Part shown: positions 9,549 to 21,233 of the stretch, piece by piece | Layout: every line of letters begins with the position of its first letter | Numbering within the stretch: the stretch's first letter is position 1 | NCBI GenBank assembly: GCA_020846335.1 | Contig: JADLED010000119.1 | Coordinates: 1 to 50,493 of the forward strand | Origin: Bacteroidia bacterium | Lineage (GTDB): Bacteria > Bacteroidota > Bacteroidia > B-17B0 > Aurantibacillaceae | Reading direction: 5' to 3' | Length of the DNA stretch: 50,493 bases | The notes under the pieces: model-generated | What the model saw: only the letters and a program-made list of their open reading frames with translations | Databases searched by the model: none | Told to the model about the DNA's origin: nothing | Made by a program: the position numbers and the translations under genes

Positions 9549-10517
9549 TTAAATGATTTGCTCGGCTTTACTTTGCTTTAACGCAGAAATTTTAAATTTA
9601 TTTTGCCACAATTCAGCCAGGTATTCCTGCTCCGTTTGTCCGGGTGTGGGTATAAGCACAATATTTTTCTTTTTTAGAAGGTGCAAATCCATTAAAGTGC
9701 TGTAACCGCTCCGGCAGACTATCTTTTGGCTTTGGGCAATGAGTTCACTCAGTTTTTCGGCCTTGGGCGATTTAAAAACATCCAATTGCGGGGTACTGTT
9801 AGCAACAAAAGAATTGCTCACGAGCGCATATTTTAAATCTGGTTTTTTTGCAATAGTTGAAATTAAGTATTGACCTAAAATGCTTTGTTGTGGTTCGGGT
9901 CCCGATAGTAGAAAAAGCACGTCGTATTTTGATGGTAAATTGTCTTTAAATGTCAAGCGGCTTTGAGGTCCAATATATTTTACATTGGCATGAAAGTGAC
10001 TGCCATGGCTGAGTTTGCCCGACAAGCAGTCGTTTTCATTTTCGTAATCGGGCACCCACACCTCACTAAATTTAAGAATGTATTTTTTATTAATGTTTTG
10101 AGCCAGCCCCCCTGCAAAAGGTGTTTTTAAAAACAACTGATGTGTGATAAAAACGGAGGGAACTTTATTTGTGTAAGCCCCAAAACGGTTGTCGCTTATT
10201 ACCACATCAATGTTCAAATCACTCACCAGTTTCTTTAAAATCTGGTGTTCGCTGGCAATTACTTTTTTTATGCCCGGCCACGATATAAGAAGTTTTATCC
10301 AAAGTGGCAGCCACTGCGAATAGCGGATGTTGTATGATGGAAGCTCCACCTGTTGAAGCTGCGGAAACTCCTCATCAAACAACGATTTAACGGCGGGCGT
10401 TGTGCCAATTATGATTTTATTTTTTTTCTCCAGTTCACGTATAATGGGCACGCAGCGGGTAGCATGACCCAAACCCCAATCCAGAGGCGCAATAAATATG
10501 GTTTTTCCTGTAAACAA
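9549..10517 (-). CDS. MurG-like glycosyltransferase (GT28/GT-B fold)
   Basis: A 322-residue GT-B glycosyltransferase. The N-terminal domain has the acceptor-side glycine loop APLDWGLGHATR (residues 10-21). The C-terminal nucleotide-sugar domain shows VCRSGYSTLMDL and IPTPGQTEQEYLAELW, where MurG-type enzymes bind the donor. It matches the UDP-glycosyltransferase/MurG-like family common in Bacteroidota. True MurG is unlikely because it is outside a cell-wall cluster and diverges from it. No ATG is available: the frame is closed by TAG just upstream, so TTG at 10515-10517 is the likely start. It lies 52 bp after the DUF1801 gene and 46 bp before the transglutaminase pair. Sugar donor and acceptor are unknown. 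Confidence 0.78.
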   Translation of the reverse strand: MFTGKTIFIAPLDWGLGHATRCVPIIRELEKKNKIIIGTTPAVKSLFDEEFPQLQQVELPSYNIRYSQWLPLWIKLLISWPGIKKVIASEHQILKKLVSDLNIDVVISDNRFGAYTNKVPSVFITHQLFLKTPFAGGLAQNINKKYILKFSEVWVPDYENENDCLSGKLSHGSHFHANVKYIGPQSRLTFKDNLPSKYDVLFLLSGPEPQQSILGQYLISTIAKKPDLKYALVSNSFVANSTPQLDVFKSPKAEKLSELIAQSQKIVCRSGYSTLMDLHLLKKKNIVLIPTPGQTEQEYLAELWQNKFKISALKQSKAEQII

Positions 10518-10569
10518 AAAATGCCTACCCTAAAGTAAGCATTCCATGGGTATTGTTTAAACGGTACTG

Positions 10570-11028
10570 TTATTTTTTCAAAAAAGCACTTTCATATTTC
10601 TCAATCCATTGCTGCACTGTAATTTTTTTGGCCAGTTCACCTATTAATTTGTAGGGAATATGTTCGGGTTTTTTAAACCGGATGCAACTTTTGCCCATGT
10701 CTAACTTACTCTTGGCCTGCACGGCATATTCCTTAGTAAACCATTGCAGAAGCTGGGCATCAGCATAAATTCCCATATGGTAAACGGCAATAAAATTTTT
10801 TTGAGAAGCAATGGCTAAAAAAGGCAATGGCAGTTTTGGGTCGCAATGATAACCTTTTGGATATTTGGAATGTGGTACCACATAGCCAAGCATGCCATAA
10901 TTCATCTCTTCCTTAAAACCTTTGGGCAGGTTTTTAAGAATTACTTTTCTCAATTCCTGAATAGCTGCTTTACGGTCAGCAGGCAAAGTATTCATGTACT
11001 CCTCAGGTGTAGCTGCATTGGATTGCAT
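10570..11028 (-). CDS. DUF1801 domain protein (YdhG-like)
   Basis: A 152-residue cytoplasmic protein with the DUF1801 pattern: TPEEYMNTLPADRKAAIQELR at the N-terminus, then GFKEEMNYGMLGYVVP, the IASQKNFIAVYHMG strand, and GKSCIRFKKPEHIPYKLI near the end. Members are small alpha/beta proteins without a settled function. It follows gyrB by only 10 bp on the same strand, so it is very likely co-transcribed with it. The start ATG at 11026-11028 fits the family's N-terminus. Confidence 0.82.
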   Translation of the reverse strand: MQSNAATPEEYMNTLPADRKAAIQELRKVILKNLPKGFKEEMNYGMLGYVVPHSKYPKGYHCDPKLPLPFLAIASQKNFIAVYHMGIYADAQLLQWFTKEYAVQAKSKLDMGKSCIRFKKPEHIPYKLIGELAKKITVQQWIEKYESAFLKK

Positions 11029-11038
11029 TGGAAAAAAT

Positions 11039-13018
<1,980 letters not shown>

Positions 13019-13140
13019 TTATCCTTTAAATGTACTGAAAAATTAGGGATTTGAGGCTTAAAAAAGAGTCAAATGTTACTAACAAAATGTTAAAAGAGCG
13101 GCATTAAAAAATTAGTTTATTTTTACGATTTGATTGATTG

Positions 13141-14457
13141 ATGATTTGGCACATTCTTAAATTCTGGACAAGCTTTTTACTACCTGTTTTTTACAAAAAA
13201 ATTCAGGTTAAAAACATTGCCTATATGCAGGTAAAAGGTCCGGTAATTATTGCCATGAATCATCCTAATGCGTTTACCGACCCAGTGGCGCTTACCATGG
13301 CCTGCTATCCGCCCCGCCTAAAATACCTTGCACGTGGCGATGCATTTAAACCCGGCATTATCAGCTGGTTGCTCGAAAGAATTGGCATTGTGCCTATTTT
13401 CAGAATTCAGGACGGCGGCAAGGAAGGTCTGAAAAAAAATGAAGATGCTTATCGCAAAATTAACCAACTACTTAAAAAAAATGCCAAAGTAATTATTTTT
13501 GCCGAAGGGCTCTGCGTGCAGGAAAGGCGATTACGGCCCCTAAAAAAAGGAGTAGCGCGAATGGTATTTGGTGCTTATGAATACCTGTGTACCGAAAATC
13601 TGGTGGTTGTTCCGGTAGGAATAAATTACAGCAGGCCCGATAAATTCCGAAGCAATTTGTTTTACAACATAGGCGAGCCCATTGCTGTGAGAGATTTTAT
13701 TGATGAATACCATGCCAATCCCGCAAAAGGCAATAACAAACTATTGGCTTACCTCGAACCACAGCTAAAGGATTTAATAACGCACATCAACAATCCTGCC
13801 GATGATGAAGCTGTTTACATGTTGGAAAAACTATGTAAAAAAGATCTTGTAAATAAAATGGGGCTAAATTATTCCAATCTCGACCATCAGTTAACAGCCC
13901 TAAGAGAACTCACAGAAAAAGTGAATCAGGCATCCGCCCAGAATAATCCTGCATTAGACGAATTTAAAATTAAAGGCAGAGAATATTTTAGTACACTTGA
14001 TAAAAACAAATTAAGAGACTGGTTAATTGCACCCACACAAAATAAACACGTTACTTATCCGTTATTATTACTCAGATATCTGTTAGTAGTTATGGGATTA
14101 CCATTTTACATACTGGGTTTAATTGGTAATTTACCTCCTCTTTTTGTAACCGACAGGCTTACCCGAAAAATTATTAAAGCCCGGGAATTTTACTCTTCTA
14201 TTGGGCTTGGTGTTGGAATGGTTGTTTTTGTTTTAAATTATATGTTGTGGTTTTTTATTCCCTATTCGTTTTCGCCAAACATACTAATTCCATTAGTGAG
14301 CGTTTTTGTTTTGGCACTTAGTGGCGCCTTTTGTTTGTATTACCACCCGTTTTTGCTTAAAACCCTTGGCATAGGCCGTATTTTGACAAATAAAGTTCTG
14401 GCACAGGATTTGGCAAGGCAAAGAGGGACTTTGATGCAATTAATTAACAAATTTTAA
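13141..14457 (+). CDS. 1-acyl-glycerol-3-phosphate acyltransferase family protein (PlsC-like)
   Basis: Membrane acyltransferase of 438 residues. The catalytic motif reads NHPNAFTD, with His41 and Asp47 separated by five residues where classical PlsC has four. The second motif is FAEGLC (about 120-125) in place of FPEGTR. Both changes fall in otherwise recognisable PlsC blocks (LARGDAFK, GIVPIFR, LRPLKKGVARM). After the catalytic domain come about 70 charged residues and then several membrane segments (about 315-410). It probably transfers fatty acyl groups to a lysophospholipid or another lipid acceptor. ATG at 13141 is chosen over the TTG three bases earlier. It is divergent from gyrB. Confidence 0.8.
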   Translation: MIWHILKFWTSFLLPVFYKKIQVKNIAYMQVKGPVIIAMNHPNAFTDPVALTMACYPPRLKYLARGDAFKPGIISWLLERIGIVPIFRIQDGGKEGLKKNEDAYRKINQLLKKNAKVIIFAEGLCVQERRLRPLKKGVARMVFGAYEYLCTENLVVVPVGINYSRPDKFRSNLFYNIGEPIAVRDFIDEYHANPAKGNNKLLAYLEPQLKDLITHINNPADDEAVYMLEKLCKKDLVNKMGLNYSNLDHQLTALRELTEKVNQASAQNNPALDEFKIKGREYFSTLDKNKLRDWLIAPTQNKHVTYPLLLLRYLLVVMGLPFYILGLIGNLPPLFVTDRLTRKIIKAREFYSSIGLGVGMVVFVLNYMLWFFIPYSFSPNILIPLVSVFVLALSGAFCLYYHPFLLKTLGIGRILTNKVLAQDLARQRGTLMQLINKF

Positions 14458-14506
14458 TACCGCGAATTCTATTCCTTTGGCACACAATTTGGATTATCTT
14501 TAAATT

Positions 14507-15355
14507 ATGAAAACGTTCAGGAATACATTCTTAAAGGGAAGCGCTGCTGCTGCTTTGGTGGTTTTATGTTCGGCCAATTCTAATACAACCCGAAACCTTC
14601 AGTTATCTGAAACCTCTGTTCCGCAGAATATTTTTGATGCTTTACCCGTTAAAACCAACACAGCTTTTAAACCCGGTGAGGTGCTTACTTACCGCATGCA
14701 TTACGGCATGTTAAACGCAGGCGTTGCTGTGCTTGAAGTAAAACCGGATGTTATTGAAGTAAATAAACGCAAAGTGTACCACATTGTTGGCAATGGATAC
14801 ACTACCGGCGCAACCGATGTGTTTTTTAAAGTGCGCGACCGTTACGAAACCTACATGGACAAAGACGCTTTAATTCCCTGGTTGTTTGTTCGCCGTGTGG
14901 ACGAGGGTGGTTATAAATTCAGTCAGGATTATGTGTTTAATCACTACACCAAAAAAGTGGACATCGGTAAGGACCAGAAAGTGGATGTGCCTTTTGGTAT
15001 TCAGGACATGGTGAGTGCTTTTTATTCGGCGCGTAATCTTGATTTGAGTAATGCCAAAGAAGGCGATGTGTTTAGTCTCAACTGTTTTTTGGATAAAGAA
15101 GTATGGCCATTGAAGATTCGTTTTATGGGTCGTGAAGTAATTACAACCGACCTTGGAAAATTTAAAGCGCTTAAATTCAGACCCATTGTACAAAAAGGCA
15201 GGGTGTTTAAAAAAGAAGAAGATTTGAATGTTTGGATTAGCGACGATGACAACCATGTACCTTTGAGAGCAAAAGCCGATGTATTAGTAGGCAGTATTAA
15301 AATGGATATTACCGGTGCGATTAATCTTGCAAATGCACCTGCTAAAGTAAAATAA
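14507..15355 (+). CDS. DUF3108 domain periplasmic protein
   Basis: A 282-residue exported protein with a signal-like N-terminus (KGSAAAALVVLCSANS). The DUF3108 fold is recognised from FKPGEVLTYRMHYGMLNAGVAVLEV (54-78), then GNGYTTG, VRDRYETYMD, DYVFNHYTKKVDI, PFGIQDMVSAFYSAR and the final ADVLVGSIKMDI. The family forms a beta-sheet, LolA/LolB-like shape and occurs widely in Bacteroidota. Its role is not established. The gene follows the acyltransferase by 49 bp and is closed by a strong terminator, so the two may form a lipid- or envelope-related pair, which is an inference from position only. Confidence 0.82.
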   Translation: MKTFRNTFLKGSAAAALVVLCSANSNTTRNLQLSETSVPQNIFDALPVKTNTAFKPGEVLTYRMHYGMLNAGVAVLEVKPDVIEVNKRKVYHIVGNGYTTGATDVFFKVRDRYETYMDKDALIPWLFVRRVDEGGYKFSQDYVFNHYTKKVDIGKDQKVDVPFGIQDMVSAFYSARNLDLSNAKEGDVFSLNCFLDKEVWPLKIRFMGREVITTDLGKFKALKFRPIVQKGRVFKKEEDLNVWISDDDNHVPLRAKADVLVGSIKMDITGAINLANAPAKVK

Positions 15356-15379
15356 GCGTTTGCCTAAATGCGAAATTAA

Positions 15380-15404
15380 AAAATCCGGTTTGTAGCCGGA
15401 TTTT
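15380..15404. terminator. Bidirectional terminator between the DUF3108 gene and kynU
   Basis: AAAATCCGG (15380-15388) pairs with CCGGATTTT (15396-15404) around a 7-nt loop. T-rich tracts follow on both strands. It separates two convergent genes and can stop transcription from each side. Confidence 0.85.
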
Positions 15405-15434
15405 TTTATTATTTTTTGTTTGAAATGTAAAACT

Positions 15435-16697
15435 TCAAAGTAAGCTTTTAAGAATTTCGCCAAAACGGTAAATGTCTTCAAACGAGTTGTAAAGCGGCAC
15501 TGCGGCACAACGTATCACATTGGGTTCGCGCCAATCGGGTATTACACCGTTTTCAATTAGTTTATTATAAAGGGCTTTGCCATAACCGTTGGCCACAATC
15601 GAAATCTGGCAACCACGGTTTTGTGCTGGCGTAATAATTTGTAAGCAATTGTTTTTCTCCTTATTAATTTCAGCCACTATAAATTCCATGTATGCGGTCA
15701 GATGACGGCTTTTTTCGAAGAGTGCATCCATTCCCACTTCGTCAAAAATATCCAGACTGGCTCTGCATGCTGCCATGCTAAAAACGGGAGCATTGCTAAG
15801 TTGCCAGCGTTCGGCTGTGGGCATGGGCACAAAGGTGCTGTCCATTAAAAAACGGGTTTTTTTATCGTGTCCCCACCATCCTGCAAACAAGGGCAAATTT
15901 GTATTACTTAAATGTTTTTGATGCACAAAAGCACCGGCCACACTGCCCGGTCCGCTGTTTAAATATTTATAACTGCACCAGGCTGCAAAATCAACATTCC
16001 AGTTATGCAGCTCCAGTTTAATGTTACCGGCACCGTGCGCCAAATCAAATCCCACAATTGCTCCGGCTTTGTGCCCCGCTTCGGTAATGGTTTTCATATC
16101 AAACACCTGACCGGTAAAATAATTTACACCGCCAATCATAATCAGGGCCAGTGAGTCTTTGTTTTTTTCGATGGCGGAAAGAATATCTTCTTCACGTATG
16201 TGATATTCTCCTTCGCGGGGCGAAACTTCTATTAAAGCATCGGCAATATCATGGCCATGAAATTTAACCTGTGATTGCAGTGCGTATTGGTCGCTAGGAA
16301 AAGCTTTAGCCTCACACAAAATTTTGTACCGCTGTTGGGTAGGTCGGTAAAATGACACCATCAGCAGATGGAGGTTTACTGTGAGCTGGTTCATCATCAC
16401 GGTTTCTTCGGGAAGCGCGCCCACAATTTTTGCCATTTTTTCGGTTAAAAATTCGTGGTACGACAACCAGGGATATTTGGCCAGAAAATGCCCTTCCACA
16501 CCAAAGGCCGACCAATCGTTTAATTCCTGCTGAATGTAACTTTGCGTTGTTTTGGGCTGTAAACCAAGCGAATTGCCGGTAAAATAAACCACGTCTTTTC
16601 CGTTGTGTTGCGGAAAAAAAAATTTTGACCGATAGGTGTTTAAGCGATCGGCTTTATCCAATTGTTGCGCAAATGCAAGGTTGTTCTCAAACTTCAT
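15435..16697 (-). CDS. kynU: Kynureninase
   Basis: PLP enzyme that cleaves kynurenine to anthranilate and alanine (or 3-hydroxykynurenine to 3-hydroxyanthranilate). 420 residues, normal length. Visible features: YFTGNSLGLQP (38-48), the FPSDQYAL block (133-140), Asp218 and His221 in GFDLAHGAGN, which contact the cofactor, and the Schiff-base Lys244 in WCSYKYLNSGPGS. No other kynurenine-pathway gene lies in the window. nadE, which completes NAD synthesis, is about 26 kb away in a separate transcription unit. It faces the DUF3108 gene across a bidirectional terminator. Confidence 0.95.
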   Translation of the reverse strand: MKFENNLAFAQQLDKADRLNTYRSKFFFPQHNGKDVVYFTGNSLGLQPKTTQSYIQQELNDWSAFGVEGHFLAKYPWLSYHEFLTEKMAKIVGALPEETVMMNQLTVNLHLLMVSFYRPTQQRYKILCEAKAFPSDQYALQSQVKFHGHDIADALIEVSPREGEYHIREEDILSAIEKNKDSLALIMIGGVNYFTGQVFDMKTITEAGHKAGAIVGFDLAHGAGNIKLELHNWNVDFAAWCSYKYLNSGPGSVAGAFVHQKHLSNTNLPLFAGWWGHDKKTRFLMDSTFVPMPTAERWQLSNAPVFSMAACRASLDIFDEVGMDALFEKSRHLTAYMEFIVAEINKEKNNCLQIITPAQNRGCQISIVANGYGKALYNKLIENGVIPDWREPNVIRCAAVPLYNSFEDIYRFGEILKSLL

Positions 16698-16745
16698 AAA
16701 AAAATTCCTTTATTGATGGCTGTAGTACAGGGTGTAAAATTACTA

Positions 16746-18383
16746 TTAATTAAGAAAATCGGGATTTAATCTTAAAATAAAAACGGTGTCTTCTTTGTAA
16801 GGAAGGTAGCGTTGGTAACTAAAGAAATTAAACTTGCTGTAACCCTTAACAGGTCCTTTGCTGAGCAGGTAAGGGCTTGGTTTAATGTTGCGCCATTTAT
16901 CAAACCATTCCGGCGTTTCGGGCCTCGAACTTCCGGCGTGTTCGTAGCCCGCGTTTATGTCAGAATCAGAAATATGAAAATTGGTTTTTAAAAAACTAAC
17001 AGCCTCCCATTTAGTACGGTTAAGTTGCAAATAATCTTTGGTGCCGGCCAACGAAAACAAAACGAATAATAAAAGTAAAAGTTTGGTAAGGGCTGTATTG
17101 GGAAAAAAATTATTGTGTGTTTGCGCAAATACCAATAAGGCAAAAATGGCAAACACCATGATGTAACGATCGAAAATGCCGGTGGTAAAACATAAAAAGA
17201 GGTAATAAAAAAACAGGGACAGAAGAAGGTAGGTTGCAAAACTGTTCTGAAGTGTAACTTCTTTTTTCTTCAAATTACCAATCAGGATTTTGAAACTGCT
17301 AATGAGCAATAATGTGATTGAAAAAGCGCCCAGCGCAGCCATTGCCTGCATTAAGTATAAAAGGATGTTCCATTCGTTTTGAGCATGGTTGATGTTCAGA
17401 ATGTAAACATCATAAAAGGTGTCGGGACCAATGCCGGCATTGTACAGGTAATTCCCTATTGGAAAATTTTTAATGGAAACGATTACCGGAATACAAACTA
17501 ACAAAGCCAGCCAAAAGGAAAGCGTGCGGAAAATTTTTGAACCTAATTGTTTTATTACATAAGGAATCAAAACCGGAAAAAGCAAAAAGCCCGAAATGCT
17601 CAGATAATGTACCCATCGTTTTGAAAAAGTCATCAAAGCCTCGCCGGGCCGGGATTTTATGCCTTCAGAAAAAACAAAATTGTACCCGTTGTTGGTACTG
17701 CTATTTTGTAGCCAATATTCAAAAACAAACAAAACCAAAACTGGTACGGTAAATAAAAACAGGAGTTTAAAATCAAATTTCTTTAGGTGGAGAAATTCGA
17801 CCAATAACAAACCCGGCAAAAAGGCAAGAGTAATTTGACGTGTAAGAATGGCAGTAGAAAAGAACAATATGCTTAACAATAAGTAAAAGAAACGAAATGT
17901 TGTTTTATAACACAGGTAAAAATATAGGGCGCCAACAAGCATAAACATAAAGGGCACATCGGTCATGTAGGAGTTGGAAAGACATAAAAAAAGCGGATTA
18001 AACATAACCAGTAAACAAATAAAAAAACTTATGCCATCGCTTAATTTAAAATGTTGTTTACAAATAGAGTGTATAAAATAAATTGTAAAAAAAGAAAGCA
18101 TTAAGGTGAAAAAACGCAGTGCAGCATACGAATAACCAAACACCAGTGCATAAGGTTTGGTAATAAGCAATTGCCCAAAGAGGCTGGTGGACACCCAACT
18201 TAAATTGGTATTGTGGCCTTTTACGAATAGTTCTTCAAAAAGATAGGCATACCACCAATCGTCGTTAAGAGGAAAATTGCCTACAGGGTTAATCATAAGT
18301 TCTGCTCCGCAAAAAAGCAGCAAAAGCATCACTATTGGAAACCCCGAAACTATGTTTTTTACCCTCAACAAATTACGAAGCAA
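16746..18383 (-). CDS. GT39-like multi-membrane-span protein (GT-C fold)
   Basis: A 545-residue integral membrane protein with about ten or more hydrophobic segments. Directly after the first one is NFPLNDDWWYAY (37-47), with the acidic pair Asp41-Asp42 in the first external loop, as in GT-C glycosyltransferases that use lipid-linked sugars (ArnT/PMT group). The C-terminal part is a short soluble region (about 460-545). It probably glycosylates an envelope lipid or protein, but the substrate cannot be read from the sequence. There is no ATG in the right place. TTG at 18381-18383 gives a basic N-terminus (LRNLLRVKN) before the first membrane span and is the best start. Confidence 0.7.
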   Translation of the reverse strand: MLRNLLRVKNIVSGFPIVMLLLLFCGAELMINPVGNFPLNDDWWYAYLFEELFVKGHNTNLSWVSTSLFGQLLITKPYALVFGYSYAALRFFTLMLSFFTIYFIHSICKQHFKLSDGISFFICLLVMFNPLFLCLSNSYMTDVPFMFMLVGALYFYLCYKTTFRFFYLLLSILFFSTAILTRQITLAFLPGLLLVEFLHLKKFDFKLLFLFTVPVLVLFVFEYWLQNSSTNNGYNFVFSEGIKSRPGEALMTFSKRWVHYLSISGFLLFPVLIPYVIKQLGSKIFRTLSFWLALLVCIPVIVSIKNFPIGNYLYNAGIGPDTFYDVYILNINHAQNEWNILLYLMQAMAALGAFSITLLLISSFKILIGNLKKKEVTLQNSFATYLLLSLFFYYLFLCFTTGIFDRYIMVFAIFALLVFAQTHNNFFPNTALTKLLLLLFVLFSLAGTKDYLQLNRTKWEAVSFLKTNFHISDSDINAGYEHAGSSRPETPEWFDKWRNIKPSPYLLSKGPVKGYSKFNFFSYQRYLPYKEDTVFILRLNPDFLN

Positions 18384-18553
18384 GTTAATAATTATCTCAA
18401 TGGCCTTACAAGGTTAAGGCTTGGTGTGCCAGATATATATTAAGAACAACCTCTTAGCAAAAAAGTACCTCAGCCAGCTAATTTTTTGCGAATATTACCT
18501 TAACATCGAAACACGGCTTTTAATTAATAAATTTACTTGATAAACCACTATTT

Positions 18554-21232
18554 ATGATGAAAAAAACGCTTACCCTAATTCTGTTCTGGTCAATAGCTGT
18601 TTTAAGCTCCGGATTCAACGCTGTTGCTCAAAACTTTATTCAGAACAACAGCAACAGGGCTCTCTCGTTTAAAGAACTTCAGTTGCAATTTCATCAGTAT
18701 AAAACATCAAACAATCTTAACACAAAAAAGTATTGGAAACAGTTTAAGCGTTACGAAGCCGACATGCAATTACACACCAACGGTCATGGCGAACCCGATG
18801 GCTTTGCCGTTTATGTAAACGAAGCGGTGAATGCGGCTCAGGAAAAACAGGCCAATGCCTCTGCCTCAGCTCCTTGGTATCCGGTAGGGCCCAATGCAGT
18901 TCCCAATAATTTAACCGGCTACATGGAAAACGGCATAGGACGTGTGAATTGCGTGGCCTTTCATCCCACCAACACCTCTGTATTTTATGTGGGAGTGGCC
19001 CAGGGCGGCATCTGGAAAACCACTAACGGCGGCGTTTCCTACACCCCTTTAACCGATAACTTACCCATCACCCGAATAAGCGATATATGTGTTGACCCAA
19101 ATAATCCCAATACCATTTATGCCTCTGTTTGCGATTTTGAATACATTGATAAAGGCCTTTACCTCGATGGGCGAAAACGACACACGCACTACGGACTAGG
19201 TGTTTATAAAACCACCGACGGCGGCCTCACCTGGAACCCCACCGGACTGAGCTTTCAGCTTACCAATGGCGATGCTTCCTTACTTCGTAAAATTGTAATT
19301 AATCCGACCAATTCAAACGAGTTGTTGGCCTGCGGTGTAAGTGGCATGTATAAAACAACCAATGGCGGCACTACCTGGGTAAAGCAACTCGATTCGCTTT
19401 TTTGGGACATGGTGCAGGATCCAATAAATCCATCAGTAATTTATGCGGCCACCGGTTGGGTAAAAAATGCCAACATGGGTCATGCTGCTATATATAAATC
19501 AACCAACTTTGGAGGCACCTGGACCATGCTTAACACCGGCATTACCATGCAGGGAACTGTGCAACGCATTAAACTGGCCATTGCTCCTTCCGATCAAAAT
19601 TATGTGTATGCCATGTGTTGTGATAACACCGATGGATTTTATGGTGTATACAAAAGCACAAATGCCGGCACCAGTTGGACCTATAATGCACCTTTTGATA
19701 ACATTCTGGAATGGGGACAAGGCGGTGGCAGCGGCGGTCAGGGTGCTTATGACATGGCCTTTTTGGTGGATGCGACAAATAAAAACACCCTATACACCGG
19801 AGGAATTAATCTTTGGGGATCAACCGATGGTGGTGTGAGCTTTAATCCCATTTCGCACTGGACCTTTCAAAATGGCACCAACACCATTCATGCCGATGTG
19901 CATTTTATGGATCGCCAACCAGGCACCGGCGATGTGTTTGTTTGTTGCGATGGTGGAATTTATAAAACCGCTGCTTTGCAAATTGGTTCCTGGACAAGCA
20001 ACTGGACTACTAACTGGACTAATTTAAGCAACGGCATGCAATGTACTTCCTTTTACCGCTTGTCGAGTTCCAGAAATAGCAAGGGACGTTTGATTGCAGG
20101 TGCGCAGGACAATGCCAGCTTTTATTACAATGGCAGTAGCTGGAGCAGTATTTTTGGCGGCGACGGCATGGATAATTATCTAGATCCTGTAAACCATCAG
20201 AACATTATTGGGTCAAGTCAGTTTGGAAATTTTTTCCATAGTACTGATGATGGGGTTACGGGCAATGTGGTTAGCACCAATCCTTTTAACGAAGCAGCGG
20301 AGTGGACTGCACCCATAGTTGCAGATTATAATCATCCGGGAGTATTGTATGTAGGCAATGAAAATATTGCACGATCAACCAATGGCGGCCTTACCTGGAG
20401 CGGAATTGGCGGCATTTATACCAATTCAACCACCTTGCAAAATACTGAGATTAGCGCCTTGGCGGTTGCCGCTACCAACAGTTTGGTGGTGTATGCCGCC
20501 CGCAGGGTAAGGTACGAACTGGGCATGAAGGGTTTTGTTTTTAAAACCGTAAATGGAGGCGTGTCTTATTCTAACATTACTTCCAATTTACCGGATTCGC
20601 TTTACTTCACCAGCATGGATGTAAATCCACTCAACGCCAACGAAGTGGTAATTACAATGGCAGGATTTTCGGCCGGGAACAAAATTTTTAAAAGCACCAA
20701 TGGTGGGCTAAACTGGACCAACATTAGCTACAACCTGCCCAATGTGCCTGTTAACTGTGTAAAATATTTGCCAGGCACCAGCCACCTTTTATTGGCGGCC
20801 GATTTGGGCGTTTACCTATTAAGCCAGGGCGCCACTAACTGGCAATCCTATAGCAGTGGTTTACCCAATGTAATTGTTACCGACATTGAATTTAATCCAA
20901 TATTAAATAAAACCTATATATCCACTTTTGGGCGCGGTATTTGGGAAACCAGCCTGAGTCAGATAGTAACCGATATTAAAAATACGGGTGAAACAAATGC
21001 AGTAAGCTTTGATGTATATCCTTCGGTTAATGCCGGTAATTTTTCTGTAAAAGTTAGTGATGGAATGCAAACCTATAAACTTGACATTTTTGATGTGAAT
21101 GGAAGAATTGTTTATTCCAACGAATTAAAAGATAATAGCTCTGCAATAAAACTAAACGTGGCTCCAGGGGCTTATTACCTGCGTTTGACTAACGAAGAGC
21201 GTGTGGGCGTTAAAAAAATAATTGTGCAATAA
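18554..21232 (+). CDS. T9SS cargo protein with Asp-box beta-propeller
   Basis: An 892-residue secreted protein with a signal peptide (MMKKTLTLILFWSIAVLSS ... AVAQ). From about residue 125 to 800 there are about ten Asp-box-like motifs of the form KTTNGGxxW/Y or KSTNxGxxW, similar to sialidase, VPS10 and GH74-type propellers. The last 78 residues form a sorting domain (DVYPSVNAGNFSV ... PGAYYLRL ... KKIIVQ), with YPS in place of the usual YPNP. Two propellers in tandem are plausible from the length. Catalytic residues of sialidases or GH74 enzymes could not be identified, so it may be a binding or structural protein. Confidence 0.88.
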   Translation: MMKKTLTLILFWSIAVLSSGFNAVAQNFIQNNSNRALSFKELQLQFHQYKTSNNLNTKKYWKQFKRYEADMQLHTNGHGEPDGFAVYVNEAVNAAQEKQANASASAPWYPVGPNAVPNNLTGYMENGIGRVNCVAFHPTNTSVFYVGVAQGGIWKTTNGGVSYTPLTDNLPITRISDICVDPNNPNTIYASVCDFEYIDKGLYLDGRKRHTHYGLGVYKTTDGGLTWNPTGLSFQLTNGDASLLRKIVINPTNSNELLACGVSGMYKTTNGGTTWVKQLDSLFWDMVQDPINPSVIYAATGWVKNANMGHAAIYKSTNFGGTWTMLNTGITMQGTVQRIKLAIAPSDQNYVYAMCCDNTDGFYGVYKSTNAGTSWTYNAPFDNILEWGQGGGSGGQGAYDMAFLVDATNKNTLYTGGINLWGSTDGGVSFNPISHWTFQNGTNTIHADVHFMDRQPGTGDVFVCCDGGIYKTAALQIGSWTSNWTTNWTNLSNGMQCTSFYRLSSSRNSKGRLIAGAQDNASFYYNGSSWSSIFGGDGMDNYLDPVNHQNIIGSSQFGNFFHSTDDGVTGNVVSTNPFNEAAEWTAPIVADYNHPGVLYVGNENIARSTNGGLTWSGIGGIYTNSTTLQNTEISALAVAATNSLVVYAARRVRYELGMKGFVFKTVNGGVSYSNITSNLPDSLYFTSMDVNPLNANEVVITMAGFSAGNKIFKSTNGGLNWTNISYNLPNVPVNCVKYLPGTSHLLLAADLGVYLLSQGATNWQSYSSGLPNVIVTDIEFNPILNKTYISTFGRGIWETSLSQIVTDIKNTGETNAVSFDVYPSVNAGNFSVKVSDGMQTYKLDIFDVNGRIVYSNELKDNSSAIKLNVAPGAYYLRLTNEERVGVKKIIVQ

Positions 21233-21233
21233 C

